This document shows, piece after piece, positions 35,552 through 43,076 of a stretch of DNA of 51,132 bases (position 1 is the stretch's first letter; every line of letters begins with the position of its first letter). This DNA comes from Betaproteobacteria bacterium (GTDB lineage Bacteria > Pseudomonadota > Gammaproteobacteria > Burkholderiales > SG8-41). Location of the stretch: positions 1 through 51,132 of the forward strand of contig JANYDM010000082.1 of NCBI GenBank assembly GCA_025363575.1, read 5' to 3'. The notes below the pieces were generated by a model, which had not been told where the DNA came from, searched no databases, and saw nothing but the letters and a program-made list of their open reading frames with translations. Position numbers and translations under genes: made by a program.

Positions 35552-36978
35552 GCACCATTGCTGCGGCGGCACGCTCCGCACGCATCCTCGTTGTCGAAGA
35601 CGATGCCGGCGTCAGCGCGAGCATCGAGATGCTGCTGCCGGCACGCGGTTATCAAGTCGAAGTGGCGGCGCGCGCGCAGGATGGGCTCGAGCGCGCGGCG
35701 GCCAATGAGTTCGATCTCGTCATCACCGACCTGCGCCTGCCCGATGGCGACGGCATGAGCGTCATACGTGCGCTGCACAAGTCGCAGCCGGCGCTCCCGA
35801 TCATCATGATGACGAGCTACTCATCGCTCGACACCGCGATCGCAGCGCTCAAAAACGGCGCCGTCGACTACGTCATCAAGCCGTTTCACAACGACGCGCT
35901 GCTGTTCGCGATCGAGCGCGCGCTCACTGCACGCCGCATGCAGCGTGAGAATGCGCTGCTGCGCCGCAGTCTCGAGACATCCCAGGCGGGTGCGCAAATC
36001 ATCGGCCATAGCGCCGGCATCAAGCGCGTGTTCGAATTGATCGACAAGGTCGCCGCAACCGATGCCAACGTGCTTATCCAGGGTGAAAGCGGTACCGGCA
36101 AGGAGCTCGTGGCGCTGGCGATCCATCATGCCAGCCCACGCGCCGCGCGCCCGTTCGTACCGATCAACTGCGGCGCCATACCGGCCGAGTTGCTCGAGTC
36201 CGAATTGTTCGGCCATACCAAAGGCGCCTATACCGGCGCGGTGGCCGCCACCGAAGGCCTGATCCGCGAGGCCCAGGGCGGCACTTTGTTCCTCGATGAA
36301 ATCTCCGAGCTCGCGCCGCAGCTGCAGGTCAAGCTGCTGCGCGTGATACAGGAGAAACAGGTGCGCCCGCTTGGCTCCCCGCGCATCTACCACACGGACG
36401 TGCGGTTCCTCGCGGCCAGCAACCGCGATCTGAAAAGCGCGACAGCGCAAGGCGCGTTCCGCGCCGACTTGTTCTATCGGCTCAACGTCATCAATATTCA
36501 CGTGCCGCCTCTGCGCGAGCGCGGCAGGGACATCGAGCTGCTGGCGCAGCATTTCGTCGCCGCGCACAGCCGGCGGCTCGGCAAGCGCATTACCACTCTG
36601 GGCATGGACGTCAAAGAACTGCTGAACCAGTACCGCTGGCCCGGCAATGTGCGCGAGCTGGAAAACATTATTGAGCGCGCCGTTATCCTCGCCGACGGTC
36701 CGGGGCTTACCGCGCGCGACTTCTCCGATCTTTCCGCGATGGATGACGCAGCTGTGATACCGCCATCGGCGGATGCCGACACGCTGGCTGCAGCGCTGTC
36801 GGTCGAAGATTACATTGCCGCATTCGTAAAACGTTACCAGGACCGCTACAGCGAACAGGAGTTGGCTGCGATGCTCGGCATCGGACGCAAAGCCTTATGG
36901 GTGCGGCGCAACCGCTGGGGGCTTTTCCGCGCCGGCGTGCGGACTGCCCGTGCCGCGCGTTCGCGCGCGGACGCGTGA
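35548..36978 (+). CDS. NtrC-family sigma-54-dependent response regulator
   Basis: A 476-residue transcription activator with three domains. The receiver domain (about 10-125) has VVEDDAG and the phospho-acceptor Asp in VITDLRLPDGDG. The AAA+ domain (about 145-385) has Walker A GESGTGKE, the sigma-54 contact loop ELFGHTKGAYTGA (GAYTGA instead of GAFTGA) and Walker B GGTLFLDEISE. The C-terminal Fis-type helix-turn-helix (about 415-460) reads YSEQELAAMLGIGRKALWVRRNRWGL. It sits directly upstream of a sigma-54 promoter and palindromic sites that recur at the far end of the cluster, so it is the likely regulator of both operons. Confidence 0.95.
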   Translation: MSTIAAAARSARILVVEDDAGVSASIEMLLPARGYQVEVAARAQDGLERAAANEFDLVITDLRLPDGDGMSVIRALHKSQPALPIIMMTSYSSLDTAIAALKNGAVDYVIKPFHNDALLFAIERALTARRMQRENALLRRSLETSQAGAQIIGHSAGIKRVFELIDKVAATDANVLIQGESGTGKELVALAIHHASPRAARPFVPINCGAIPAELLESELFGHTKGAYTGAVAATEGLIREAQGGTLFLDEISELAPQLQVKLLRVIQEKQVRPLGSPRIYHTDVRFLAASNRDLKSATAQGAFRADLFYRLNVINIHVPPLRERGRDIELLAQHFVAAHSRRLGKRITTLGMDVKELLNQYRWPGNVRELENIIERAVILADGPGLTARDFSDLSAMDDAAVIPPSADADTLAAALSVEDYIAAFVKRYQDRYSEQELAAMLGIGRKALWVRRNRWGLFRAGVRTARAARSRADA

Positions 36979-37002
36979 TTTGCGCCGCCCCGACGCCGGT
37001 CT

Positions 37003-37033
37003 TTTGGAAACAGCCGCCGTTTCATTTGGAAAC
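37003..37033 (+). promoter_or_regulatory. Putative activator-binding sites (GTTTC-N5-GAAAC plus repeat)
   Basis: A perfect palindrome GTTTC-N5-GAAAC occupies 37019-37033, and TTTGGAAAC occurs twice, at 37003-37011 and 37025-37033. The two copies are 22 bases apart, about two helical turns. The palindrome lies about 72-86 bases upstream of the -24 element of the adjacent sigma-54 promoter. The same palindrome stands in front of the Rieske oxygenase operon at 50664-50678. An imperfect IHF-like sequence (about 37075-37087) lies between the sites and the promoter. Confidence 0.65.
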
Positions 37034-37103
37034 CCGCCCGCCCGTGGTAGTTCCTGCCTTCGGGCAAGCCTCGCAAATCTAGCGTTTTTTCCTTGCAAAC
37101 CAT

Positions 37104-37119
37104 TGGCATAGGGCTTGCT
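37104..37119 (+). promoter_or_regulatory. Sigma-54 (-24/-12) promoter of the PanB-like operon
   Basis: TGGCATAGGGCTTGCT matches the full sigma-54 consensus TGGCAYRNNNNTTGCW at every specified position, with GG and GC exactly ten bases apart. The predicted start is near 37130, leaving a leader of about 40 bases to the GGAGG and ATG of the PanB-like gene. The gene immediately upstream encodes a sigma-54 activator. Confidence 0.85.
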
Positions 37120-37170
37120 TAGGGTAAGCGCCTTAGCCGTATCCCAGAATAAATTACCCCGGAGGAAATC

Positions 37171-38040
37171 ATGGCAGAACCAGCCGCGCGCAAGAAAGTC
37201 ACCATTCCCACGTTGATGGAAAAGAAGAAAAAAGGCGAGCCCATCGTACAGCTCGCCGTTTACGACTATGAAACCGCCATCATCGCGGACCGTGTCGGCA
37301 TCGACATCCTGTGCGTCTCCGACACGGGCGGCATGGTGCTGTTCGGCCATGAGTCGACGACGTCGGTGTCGTTTGAAGAAGTGCTGTTCATGGCGCAGGC
37401 GGTGAAGCGCGGCTCCCAGTATGGGCTACGCATGGTCGACATGCCTTACATGAGCTTCCATTTATCTGCGCAGCAGGCCGTCGACAATGCCGCGAAATAC
37501 GTATCGCAGGCCGGCGCCGAAGTCATGAAGTGCGAAGGCAATCAGCACCACGCCAAATACATCGAAGCGATCATCAAGGCCGGCATTCCCGTGCAAGGCC
37601 ATATCGGCATCTGTCCGATGCGCATTCCGCAGCTTGGCGGTTTCGCGGCACAGGGCAAGACCGCCGACCGCGCCAAGGAACTGGTCGATGACGCCTGGGC
37701 CTTCGTCGATGCCGGTTGCTTCTCGATCATGACCGAGGTCGTGACCTCCGAAGTGTCGCAATATCTGACCGAAACTCTGCCGGTGCCGGTCATCAGCCTT
37801 GGCTCGGGCAATACCTCGGATGGCGTGCACATCATCGGCTCCGACCTCTTCCACCTTTATGAAAAGCATACGCCGCGCCATTCCAAGATCTACTGCGACC
37901 TCGTGCCCATCATCGAGAAAGGCCTCACGGACTATCGCGATGAAGTCCGCCAGCGCATTTATCCAGGCAAGGAGCACACCGTATTCATGAAGGAAGACGA
38001 GCTCAAAAAATTCAAGGACAAAATCGGCTGGAAGAAGTGA
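37171..38040 (+). CDS. PanB-like hydroxymethyltransferase paralogue
   Basis: A 289-residue TIM-barrel enzyme of the 3-methyl-2-oxobutanoate hydroxymethyltransferase (PanB) family, which uses 5,10-methylene-THF. Compared with E. coli PanB from memory, the metal ligands are retained (VSDTGGM for VGDSLGM, RMVDMPYM for LADLPFM, VMKCEGN for VKIEGG), as are the GHIGI His and the catalytic Glu (IMTEVVTSE). However, the substrate-contacting DSLG becomes DTGG and flanking residues differ, so the acceptor is probably not ketoisovalerate. GGAGG precedes the ATG. It is first in an operon with a CNB protein, TauE/SafE and a GcvT-like protein, under the sigma-54 promoter. The role is likely one-carbon handling in catabolism. 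Confidence 0.85.
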   Translation: MAEPAARKKVTIPTLMEKKKKGEPIVQLAVYDYETAIIADRVGIDILCVSDTGGMVLFGHESTTSVSFEEVLFMAQAVKRGSQYGLRMVDMPYMSFHLSAQQAVDNAAKYVSQAGAEVMKCEGNQHHAKYIEAIIKAGIPVQGHIGICPMRIPQLGGFAAQGKTADRAKELVDDAWAFVDAGCFSIMTEVVTSEVSQYLTETLPVPVISLGSGNTSDGVHIIGSDLFHLYEKHTPRHSKIYCDLVPIIEKGLTDYRDEVRQRIYPGKEHTVFMKEDELKKFKDKIGWKK

Positions 38041-38501
38041 CTTCGCCGGTAATCGCGAGCATTGCGCCCGGCGGCGACGAAATCGTCGCTGCCACGGTTT
38101 TTTTCGCCGGCCTCGATCCGGCGCAGCGCGCGCGCGTCGCCGCGCTGGGCCGCATCGAGAGTTACCGCCAGAGCAATCAGATTTACGATATCGGCGATGC
38201 CGCGGCCGACTTCTACGTTCTCGTCGACGGCATGGTGCGCTTTAGCATCGGCTTGGGCAGCCGCCGTGCCGCCGCGGGTCAGGTCCTCCGCCGCGGCGAA
38301 GTGTTCGGCTGGGCCGCGTTAGTCGAGCAGGCACCGCAGCGCATTGCGTCGGCGTTCTGCATCACGCCGTGCAGCGTGCTTGCGATTAACGGCGACCAGC
38401 TGCTGCTGATGATGGAAGCCGACCACAGTCTCGGCTACCGTCTCATGCAGCAACTGAACGCGCTTATTACCGGAAATCTCACGTCGTTTGCGTCCGGCTG
38501 A
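38037..38501 (+). CDS. Stand-alone cyclic-nucleotide-binding-fold (CNB) protein
   Basis: A 154-residue protein made almost entirely of a CNB beta-roll with no helix-turn-helix, kinase or channel domain. YDIGDAAADFYVLVDGMVRFSI near residue 46-67 and the phosphate-binding-cassette-like GEVFGWAALVEQAPQRIASA near 87-106 are clear. The latter nearly repeats GEVFGWAALLENQPQRIARA in the Rieske-CNB fusion at 47008-47736, so the two domains are paralogues within one regulon. The start is GTG at 38037, overlapping the PanB-like TGA (GTGA). Whether it binds a nucleotide or another ligand is unknown. Confidence 0.85.
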   Translation: MTSPVIASIAPGGDEIVAATVFFAGLDPAQRARVAALGRIESYRQSNQIYDIGDAAADFYVLVDGMVRFSIGLGSRRAAAGQVLRRGEVFGWAALVEQAPQRIASAFCITPCSVLAINGDQLLLMMEADHSLGYRLMQQLNALITGNLTSFASG

Positions 38502-38532
38502 CGCCAAAATGCAATCCTGCGCGGACGGACCC

Positions 38533-38565
38533 GGGGGCATGCGCACATCATGCCCCTGATTTTTT
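38533..38565 (+). terminator. Intrinsic terminator-like hairpin between CNB and TauE genes
   Basis: GGGGCATG (38534-38541) and CATGCCCC (38549-38556) form an 8-bp GC-rich stem around a 7-base loop. TGA and a T6 run (38560-38565) follow. It should stop most transcription after the CNB gene, reducing TauE and GcvT-like expression, or act as an attenuator. It ends about 12 bases before the probable TauE start. Confidence 0.72.
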
Positions 38566-38577
38566 GCGGGGGCGATC

Positions 38578-39339
38578 CTGCCTGATCTCCTGTGGCTGCT
38601 GCTGTCCGCGTTCGCCGTCGGCACGCTGATCGGCGCGGTCGGCGTCGGCGGCATATTGCTGATTCCCGCGCTGGTGGCGTTTGCCGGACTGCCGATACAC
38701 GCGGCGATGGCAACCGCGCTGTTCACGTTCGCGTTCACCGGCGTGACGGGCACGATCATGTTCCAGCGCCGCGGCAGCATCGATTGGGCGGTCACGCGGC
38801 CGGTGCTTGCCGGCGCGGTATTCTTTGCGTTCCTCGGCGCGTGGGTCAATTCGCTGACCGGCCCCGGCGCGCTCGGCATGTTGCTCGCGGGCATCATCAT
38901 CTTTGCCGGCATCTATACGATGGCGAGCTGGCGGGGCATTCCCCACCCGGCGTTCCACAATCGCAAGCGCGTGCAGCAGGTGCTGCTGCTCGCAGTCGGC
39001 GCGATTGCAGGTTTCGGCTCCGGTCTCACCGGCGTCGGCGGGCCGGCCTTGTCGGTACCGCTGATGGTGCTGTTCGGGTTCGCCGCCCTCACGGCAATCG
39101 GCACCAGCCAGGTGCTGCAGATCGTGGCCGCGATAGCCGGCACGCTGGGCAATCTCAGGTACGGCGCCATCGATTTCGGCGTCGCCGCCACTGTCACTCT
39201 TCTCGAAATCGCCGGCGTGCTGCTGGGCGCGCGCATCGTGCATGCAGTCAATGCGAACGCGCTGCGGAAATTCGTCGCGCTCCTGTGTGTCGTGGTCGGC
39301 GCCGGCCTGCTGGCGCGCGAAATGGGCTGGTTGCCGTGA
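38578..39339 (+). CDS. TauE/SafE family anion (sulfite/organosulfonate) exporter
   Basis: A membrane protein of about 253 residues with roughly seven or eight hydrophobic helices. The duplicated family motif is visible as IGAVGVGGILLIPALV near residue 17 and GFGSGLTGVGGPALSVPLMV near 143, as is GTSQVLQIVAA. The frame opens after a TGA at 38557 and has no ATG, GTG or TTG before the first helix. CTG at 38578 with GGGGG upstream fits best; the TTG at 38656 would delete most of helix 1. The stop overlaps the GcvT-like GTG start. TauE/SafE proteins export sulfite or sulfo-compounds, which suits sulfonate degradation. Confidence 0.84.
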   Translation: MPDLLWLLLSAFAVGTLIGAVGVGGILLIPALVAFAGLPIHAAMATALFTFAFTGVTGTIMFQRRGSIDWAVTRPVLAGAVFFAFLGAWVNSLTGPGALGMLLAGIIIFAGIYTMASWRGIPHPAFHNRKRVQQVLLLAVGAIAGFGSGLTGVGGPALSVPLMVLFGFAALTAIGTSQVLQIVAAIAGTLGNLRYGAIDFGVAATVTLLEIAGVLLGARIVHAVNANALRKFVALLCVVVGAGLLAREMGWLP

Positions 39340-40415
39340 CGGCATCGGCGCTCGCCCGCTTTCTGGACGCGCGCAGCACCGGCGTGGAAATCGCTCCCGG
39401 CCTCTCGACACCCCGGTATTTCACGGACATTGAGCGCGAGCATGGCGCGACGCGACATGCGGCGGGATTGTTCGATTTCTCGTTCATGGGCTGCGTCGAG
39501 ATCAAAGGCCCCGGCAGCCGCGATTTTCTGCACCAATTGCAGACCCGCTCGATGACGCAGCTTGCGCACCAACGCATCGCTTACTCGCTGTTGCTGCGCG
39601 ACGACGCAAGCGTGCTCATCGACGCCACGGTATGGCACGTCGCGTGCGACCGATACTGGCTGTTCGTGGGACGGCGCGGCAATTGTCGCGACATCATGCA
39701 GGCAGCGGCCGCATTCGATGTCGAACTCACCGATCTGTCCGCGCAACACTCAGTCCTTGCCGTGCAAGGCAGCATAAGCCGGACCATCATTCAACGCGCG
39801 TTCGGGCAAGCCGCCGTCCCCGCTCTGCCGTACTTTGGTTTTACACAGCTCGCTTTCAACGGCGCCGCATGCTGGATTGCGCGTCTGGGCTACAGCGGAG
39901 AAACCGGCTACGAGCTCGTCATTGCCGATGCAGCCGCACCGGCACTGTGGCAAGCGCTGCTGACAGCGGGCGAAAATTCAGGCCTGCTCGAATGCGGTTT
40001 CCACGCCGCGGACACACTGCGCATCGAAGCGGGCCATATTCTGTTCACCGGCGAGCTGGCAACTGCGGTCTCGCCGTCTGAGCTGGGAATGACGCGGCTC
40101 ATCGATTTCTACCGGCAGGATTTCCGCGGCGCACGTGCGTTACGGCGTTGGCGCGGACCCCTGCGTTGTATGGTCGGCCTCTTGCCAGAAAATCATGTCG
40201 CGTCGGATGTGGGCAGTCCCGGACCGGCCGCCGCCGGCAGCGCAATACTAACCAGCGTGCGCCGGTCGCCGCTGTTCGACAGAGACATTGCATTGGGGTT
40301 CGTGCACGCCGACGATGCCCGTCCCGGCGTGAAAGTCAGACTTCCAAGCGGCGCGCGCGCCACGGTGGCAAGGCTGCCGTTCTACGATCCGCCGCGCGCG
40401 CTGCCGCGGCGCTAA
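39336..40415 (+). CDS. GcvT-like aminomethyltransferase/demethylase (folate-dependent)
   Basis: A 359-residue protein of the T-protein family, which includes GcvT, the DMSP demethylase DmdA and folate domains of sarcosine and dimethylglycine dehydrogenases. Visible blocks are HAAGLFDFSFMGCVEIKGPG near residue 36, ARLGYSGETGYEL near 188-200 (folate-binding region) and ADTLRIEAGHIL near 223-234. GTG at 39336 overlaps the TauE stop (GTGA). It would transfer a one-carbon unit to THF. No other glycine-cleavage genes are present, so a substrate-specific methyl transfer or formaldehyde capture role is more likely. Its TAA is nested with the folD-1 stop at a convergent junction. Confidence 0.87.
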   Translation: MTASALARFLDARSTGVEIAPGLSTPRYFTDIEREHGATRHAAGLFDFSFMGCVEIKGPGSRDFLHQLQTRSMTQLAHQRIAYSLLLRDDASVLIDATVWHVACDRYWLFVGRRGNCRDIMQAAAAFDVELTDLSAQHSVLAVQGSISRTIIQRAFGQAAVPALPYFGFTQLAFNGAACWIARLGYSGETGYELVIADAAAPALWQALLTAGENSGLLECGFHAADTLRIEAGHILFTGELATAVSPSELGMTRLIDFYRQDFRGARALRRWRGPLRCMVGLLPENHVASDVGSPGPAAAGSAILTSVRRSPLFDRDIALGFVHADDARPGVKVRLPSGARATVARLPFYDPPRALPRR

Positions 40416-41269
40416 TCGATGCCGATGCTGCGTTCCGCGGCGGTCACCGTGTTCTCGAGCAGCATTGCAACCGTCATACACCCGACGCCGCCGGGCACCG
40501 GGGTTATGCGCGAAGCAACCTGACTTGCCGATGCAAAATCGACGTCTCCAACAATCTTGCCGCCCGGCAGGCGGTTGATGCCTACATCGATAACGACCGC
40601 GCCCTGCTTGAGCATGGATCCGTCGATGAGGCCGGGATTGCCGACGGCGACTATCAGTATGTCCGCCATTAACGTGTATTGCCGCAAATCAGGTGTCTTG
40701 GAACTGCACACGCTGACAGTAGCCCCGCGCGCGATCAACATCAGCGCGAGCGGCTTGCCGACGATCGCGCTGCGGCCGATGATGACAGCGCTGCGCCCTT
40801 CGATAGGCACACGCGCGTAGTCGAGCATTGTCATCACGCCGAGCGGCGTGCATGGCGCAAGCATGGTGCGACCCGCGACCATCGCACCCAAGTTGACCCA
40901 GTTGAAACCATCGACGTCCTTGCCCGGCGCGATCGCCTGCAGGATGCGCTCCGAATTGAGATGCGACGGCAGGGGCAGCTGCACCAGCACACCGTGGATG
41001 CGCGGATCGTCATTCAGGTGCTGAATGATGGCGAACACCTGCTCTTCGCTGCAGTCCGCGCCAAAGCGGTGCACTTCGGAGTAGAGGCCGACATCCTGGC
41101 AGGCCTGGGCCTTGTTCTTGATATAGATCTTCGACGCCGGGTTCTCGCCAATCAGGATGGCCGCGAGCCCGGGCTGCACGCCGCGCGCGTGCAGCGTGTG
41201 TATGCGTTCTTTGAGTCGGGAAAAAACCTGGTGGGCGATGGCCGCTCCGTCCAGCAGAGTTGCGGCCAT
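40412..41269 (-). CDS. folD: FolD-like methylene-THF dehydrogenase/cyclohydrolase, copy 1
   Basis: A 285-residue bifunctional-type FolD that would oxidise 5,10-methylene-THF to 10-formyl-THF. SKIYIKNKAQAC near residue 47 keeps the catalytic Tyr and Lys; VLVQLPLPSHL near 95, KDVDGFN near 118 and TPVPGGVGCMT near 259 are conserved. The nucleotide-binding segment reads IIGRSAIVGKPLAL, and the later VCSSKT replaces the CH-x-KT form seen in copy 2. The GVGPMT Pro is Cys here. It is the last gene of the long minus-strand operon, 15 nt after copy 2, and differs substantially from it. Confidence 0.92.
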   Translation of the reverse strand: MAATLLDGAAIAHQVFSRLKERIHTLHARGVQPGLAAILIGENPASKIYIKNKAQACQDVGLYSEVHRFGADCSEEQVFAIIQHLNDDPRIHGVLVQLPLPSHLNSERILQAIAPGKDVDGFNWVNLGAMVAGRTMLAPCTPLGVMTMLDYARVPIEGRSAVIIGRSAIVGKPLALMLIARGATVSVCSSKTPDLRQYTLMADILIVAVGNPGLIDGSMLKQGAVVIDVGINRLPGGKIVGDVDFASASQVASRITPVPGGVGCMTVAMLLENTVTAAERSIGID

Positions 41270-41284
41270 GCTTAGCGTTTGATT

Positions 41285-42169
41285 TCAGGCGGATACGGGG
41301 ATTTTTTCGGCATACTTGGCGGCGTTGCGTTCTGCAGCGGCGACAGTATTGCATATCAGCATGGTCACTGTCATCGGTCCGACGCCGCCAGGCACCGGAG
41401 TTATGTATGCGGCTTTCTCTTTGACACCATCGAAATCGACGTCGCCGACCAGCCGCCCGTCGGGCAGCCTGTTGATGCCAACGTCAATCACGGTGGCGCC
41501 GCGTTTCACCATCGGCGCGGAAATGAGGCGCGGGCACCCTGCTGCCACGATCAGGATGTCAGCAAGTATTGTGTACTGTGCCAGATCGCGCGTCTTGATG
41601 TGGCAGATGCTCACCGTGGCGTCTTTCGCCATCAGCATCAGGGCCATCGGCTTGCCGACGATATTGCTAGCCCCCACCACGACAACATTCTGCCCTTCGA
41701 TCGGTATGTTTTCGTATTCGAGCAGGCATTGCACGCCATACGGCGTGCAAGGGGGAAATATGTTGTTCTCGCCCACCACGAGCCCGCCGACGTTGTAAAG
41801 GTGAAACCCGTCGACGTCCTTGTCGATCGCTATGGCGCCAAGCAAACGGCGCGTCTCGAACTGCTGCGGCAAAGGCAGCTGTACAAGAACGCCGTGTATG
41901 GCGGGATTGCGGTTGAGCTCTTCGATGCGCTGCAGGATGGGCTGTTCGTCGGCGTCGGCCGGGAACTCGTGGGTCTCCGAATGCAGCCCGACCTCGGCAC
42001 AAGCTTTGACCTTGTTGCGCACGTAAACGCGCGATGCAGGATTGTCGCCCACGATGATTACTGCCAGTCCCGGCGTGATGCCGCGCGCCTTCAGCGCTTC
42101 GACGCGCTTTTTCCATTCGCCGCGCACGTGACGCGCAACCGCATTGCCATCGATGATTTTTGCAGTCAT
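41285..42169 (-). CDS. folD: FolD-like methylene-THF dehydrogenase/cyclohydrolase, copy 2
   Basis: A 294-residue FolD. SRVYVRNKVKAC near residue 46 holds the catalytic Tyr and Lys. VLVQLPLPQQFE near 94, KDVDGFHLYNVGG near 117, VVGASNIVGKPMAL near 162, SICHIKT near 186 and TPVPGGVGPMT near 263 are all close to consensus. It lies 21 nt after the ABC ATPase 2 stop in the oxygenase operon. Either copy could be the organism's only FolD, but two in tandem inside a catabolic operon imply a dedicated one-carbon oxidation route. Confidence 0.93.
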   Translation of the reverse strand: MTAKIIDGNAVARHVRGEWKKRVEALKARGITPGLAVIIVGDNPASRVYVRNKVKACAEVGLHSETHEFPADADEQPILQRIEELNRNPAIHGVLVQLPLPQQFETRRLLGAIAIDKDVDGFHLYNVGGLVVGENNIFPPCTPYGVQCLLEYENIPIEGQNVVVVGASNIVGKPMALMLMAKDATVSICHIKTRDLAQYTILADILIVAAGCPRLISAPMVKRGATVIDVGINRLPDGRLVGDVDFDGVKEKAAYITPVPGGVGPMTVTMLICNTVAAAERNAAKYAEKIPVSA

Positions 42170-42190
42170 GTTGGTGCTTTACTGTTCTGC

Positions 42191-43060
42191 TCAGATCTTG
42201 GCGACGCGCTTGGAGTAAGCGTCGACGAAATCGGCCGCCGCCTTGCTGCCGCGCGAGAATGACTTCATCGCTTCTTCGTGCAATATGGAAAGCGCCTGCA
42301 TCTTGATTTCGTTCGAGCGGTCGTTTTCAACGAGGTCGGCCAGCTTGCGCGGCCGCGGCACGTCCACTTCCAGCACCTTGCACACGCGGGTCGGGATGTT
42401 GGACATGATCAGCAAACGGTCAGCCAGGAATATGGCTTCGTCGATGTCGGTGGTTACGAAGAAATTTGTGCGCCGGTTCTCTTCGTAGAGCGCCGAGTAG
42501 TACTCCCACATCAGCTCCTTGGTCATCGCATCGAGGCCGCGGAAAGGCTCATCGAGTATCATCACTTGCGGGTTGTTGATCATGGCGCGCGCGAGTTCGG
42601 CGCGCCGCTGCATGCCGCCCGACAGCTGCGTCGGATATTTATGGCGAAAATCCTGCAGCCCGACTTTGTTCAGCAGAAACTCCGCGAATTCGAGCGTCTG
42701 CGGCGTGACTTCGCCGCGTGCGCGCGGCCCGTAGAGGATGTTGTCATAGGTCGTCATCCACGGAAACAGCGCGGTTTCCTGGAACAGCACGAGGCGGTCG
42801 CGCGCCGGGCCGGCGATCGGATCACCGTTCAGGGTCAGCGTTCCGTCCGTCGGCTTCTCAAAACCTGCCAGCAGACGGATCAGCGTGCTCTTGCCGCAAC
42901 CCGACGGACCTATCATCACCGTCAGCTTGCCGCGCTCTATCGTGAACGAGCAGTCCTTGACGACTTCTTTGCTGAACTGCTCCGCGCCGTAATTCTTACT
43001 GACGTTGCTGACGACGATTTCGCCCGCCTGGATGGCTGGCCGCATATTCTTCATTTCCAT
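42191..43060 (-). CDS. NitT/TauT-type ABC transporter ATP-binding protein 2 (degenerate H-loop)
   Basis: A 289-residue ABC ATPase of the nitrate/sulfonate/taurine class. Walker A is GPSGCGKSTLI near residue 51, the Q-loop LFQETALFPW near 92, the signature LSGGMQRR near 143 and Walker B VMILDEPFRGLD near 162. The switch position reads FVTTDIDEA where VTHD is expected, so the H-loop His is replaced by Thr (codon at 42449-42451). A C-terminal tail of about 40 residues carries extra charged residues. It is paired with permease 2 and with the ATPase at 43957-44820, which has the complementary defect. Confidence 0.9.
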   Translation of the reverse strand: MEMKNMRPAIQAGEIVVSNVSKNYGAEQFSKEVVKDCSFTIERGKLTVMIGPSGCGKSTLIRLLAGFEKPTDGTLTLNGDPIAGPARDRLVLFQETALFPWMTTYDNILYGPRARGEVTPQTLEFAEFLLNKVGLQDFRHKYPTQLSGGMQRRAELARAMINNPQVMILDEPFRGLDAMTKELMWEYYSALYEENRRTNFFVTTDIDEAIFLADRLLIMSNIPTRVCKVLEVDVPRPRKLADLVENDRSNEIKMQALSILHEEAMKSFSRGSKAAADFVDAYSKRVAKI

Positions 43061-43076
43061 TTCAGTGGCCCATCCG

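Noticed and set aside
37171..38040. Assignment as housekeeping panB of pantothenate synthesis
   Set aside because: No panC or panD is adjacent, substrate-contact residues differ, and a sigma-54 promoter in a catabolic island argues against a vitamin-synthesis role.
38037..38501. Crp/Fnr-type transcription regulator
   Set aside because: The beta-roll is complete, but there is no C-terminal helix-turn-helix and the protein stops about 70 residues short of Crp length.
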